From: an uncultured Planctomycetaceae bacterium | GTDB taxonomy: Bacteria > Planctomycetota > Planctomycetia > Planctomycetales > Planctomycetaceae | NCBI GenBank assembly: GCA_937916515.1 | Contig: CALFSX010000215.1 | Coordinates: forward strand, 45,068 to 109,067 | Direction of reading: 5' to 3' | Length of the DNA stretch: 64,000 bases | Shown: piece after piece, positions 63,680 to 64,000 of the stretch | Layout: every line of letters begins with the position of its first letter | Numbering within the stretch: the stretch's first letter is position 1 | The notes under the pieces: model-generated | What the model saw: the letters and a program-made list of their open reading frames with translations, nothing else | What the model was told of the DNA's origin: nothing | The model's database searches: none | Position numbers and translations under genes: made by a program

Positions 63680-64000
63680 CTTAACGTCTCCATTGTTTCA
63701 GGTGCTTTGACTTTGCTGGCGATACCTTCTCAAACGGAAACCCGTTCAACGAAAGTTGCCTGTTTGATCAACAAGTACTCGACTGCTACTTCGTATTAGA
63801 CGCAGTTTCGCTCAAACAATGGTGAGCCACCTGTAAGAAGATTGTAAGAGATTTGTCAGGCCGGCCGGGACGCCCCGGCGGGCGATGGCGTGGAGGATTG
63901 GGTTTGAGTTGGGACGCGGCACCGCCGAGTGCCCGGCCGGGAAGCCCCGGCCGGGCGATGGTGTAGTTTGGTGGGCAGGAAGATTCTTGGAAAATTGCTT
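63680..64000. other. upstream region of the VWA gene with G/C-rich repeats
   Basis: The first 130 bp carry the promoter region for the VWA gene. From 63861 there are two related G/C-rich copies with CGGCCGGGA. No ORF is supported up to the window edge. Confidence 0.5.
63861..63975. repeat. pair of G/C-rich repeat units (family E)
   Basis: Unit 1 (63861-63902) contains CCGGCCGGGACGCCCCGGCG and GGGCGATGGCGTGG. Unit 2 (63932-63975) has CCGGCCGGGAAGCCCCGGCC and GGGCGATGGTGTAG. Each forms CCGG-rich hairpins. Confidence 0.65.

Noticed and set aside
1..64000. Prophage, genomic island or defence system
   Set aside because: No integrase, transposase, restriction, toxin-antitoxin or phage structural genes were found. 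Gene content is ordinary for the phylum.

Overview
The window looks like chromosomal DNA from a member of the Planctomycetota (order Planctomycetales most likely; genus not determined). Evidence for this is the combination of paired DUF1501/DUF1800 secreted proteins, FG-GAP and NHL/PQQ propeller proteins with signal peptides, several Ser/Thr kinases, a planctomycete-style ECF sigma factor next to a kinase, a MoxR ATPase, a pilin-like small membrane protein and a short PheT. Genes sit mostly as single units or short operons on both strands. I see no prophage, CRISPR array, transposase, rRNA or plasmid functions.

Layout. 1-7.8 kb: an Hsp70-family protein cut by the window edge, an NTP/NDP-exchange-type transporter, a MoxR AAA+ ATPase, a PolB-type 3'-5' exonuclease, a kinase, and a secreted coiled-coil protein followed by a clear terminator. 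7.8-10 kb: an agmatine-to-putrescine pair, aguB then aguA. 10-17 kb: a pilin-like protein and a Gld-type ABC operon of ATPase, permease fused to a GldG-like domain, and DUF4340 protein. 17-23 kb: pdxJ, birA, a periplasmic cyclophilin, a GNAT acetyltransferase, and a glycosyltransferase overlapping cinA. 23-30 kb: a membrane-anchored coiled-coil protein, floA and nfeD separated by two repeat elements, a Sua5-type threonylcarbamoyl-AMP synthase, a DUF6580 membrane protein, an NHL propeller and a DUF4328 protein. 30-40.5 kb: an arylsulfotransferase-like protein divergent from an FG-GAP protein, pheT, panD, a lone DUF1501 protein and a large secreted protein of unknown function. 40.8-48.3 kb: kinase plus ECF sigma factor, a gene split by an 8-bp tandem duplication, then pyrK with DUF2809 and an unknown membrane protein, and an RluB-type pseudouridine synthase. 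48.7-54 kb: a BON-domain protein and an operon of a secreted 577-residue protein, DUF1800 and DUF1501. 54-57.6 kb: tRNA-Leu(CAG), an Fpg/Nei glycosylase divergent from an unknown gene plus an FeS-type photolyase. 57.7-63.7 kb: a PQQ propeller, a small membrane protein, a response regulator/histidine kinase pair and a von Willebrand A protein.

The most unusual content is outside the genes. A dispersed family of roughly 100-bp intergenic elements (six copies, both orientations), two copies of a long inverted repeat, two copies of a third element and several single hairpins fill many intergenic gaps. In two places they supply the stop codon of a neighbouring gene. A 23-bp near-perfect inverted repeat lies across the aguA start codon, and an exact 8-bp tandem duplication breaks one reading frame. 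The protein-coding content is otherwise ordinary for the phylum. I do not see a clearly new multi-gene system; the best candidates for unknown biology are the gene beside the photolyase and the repeat families.
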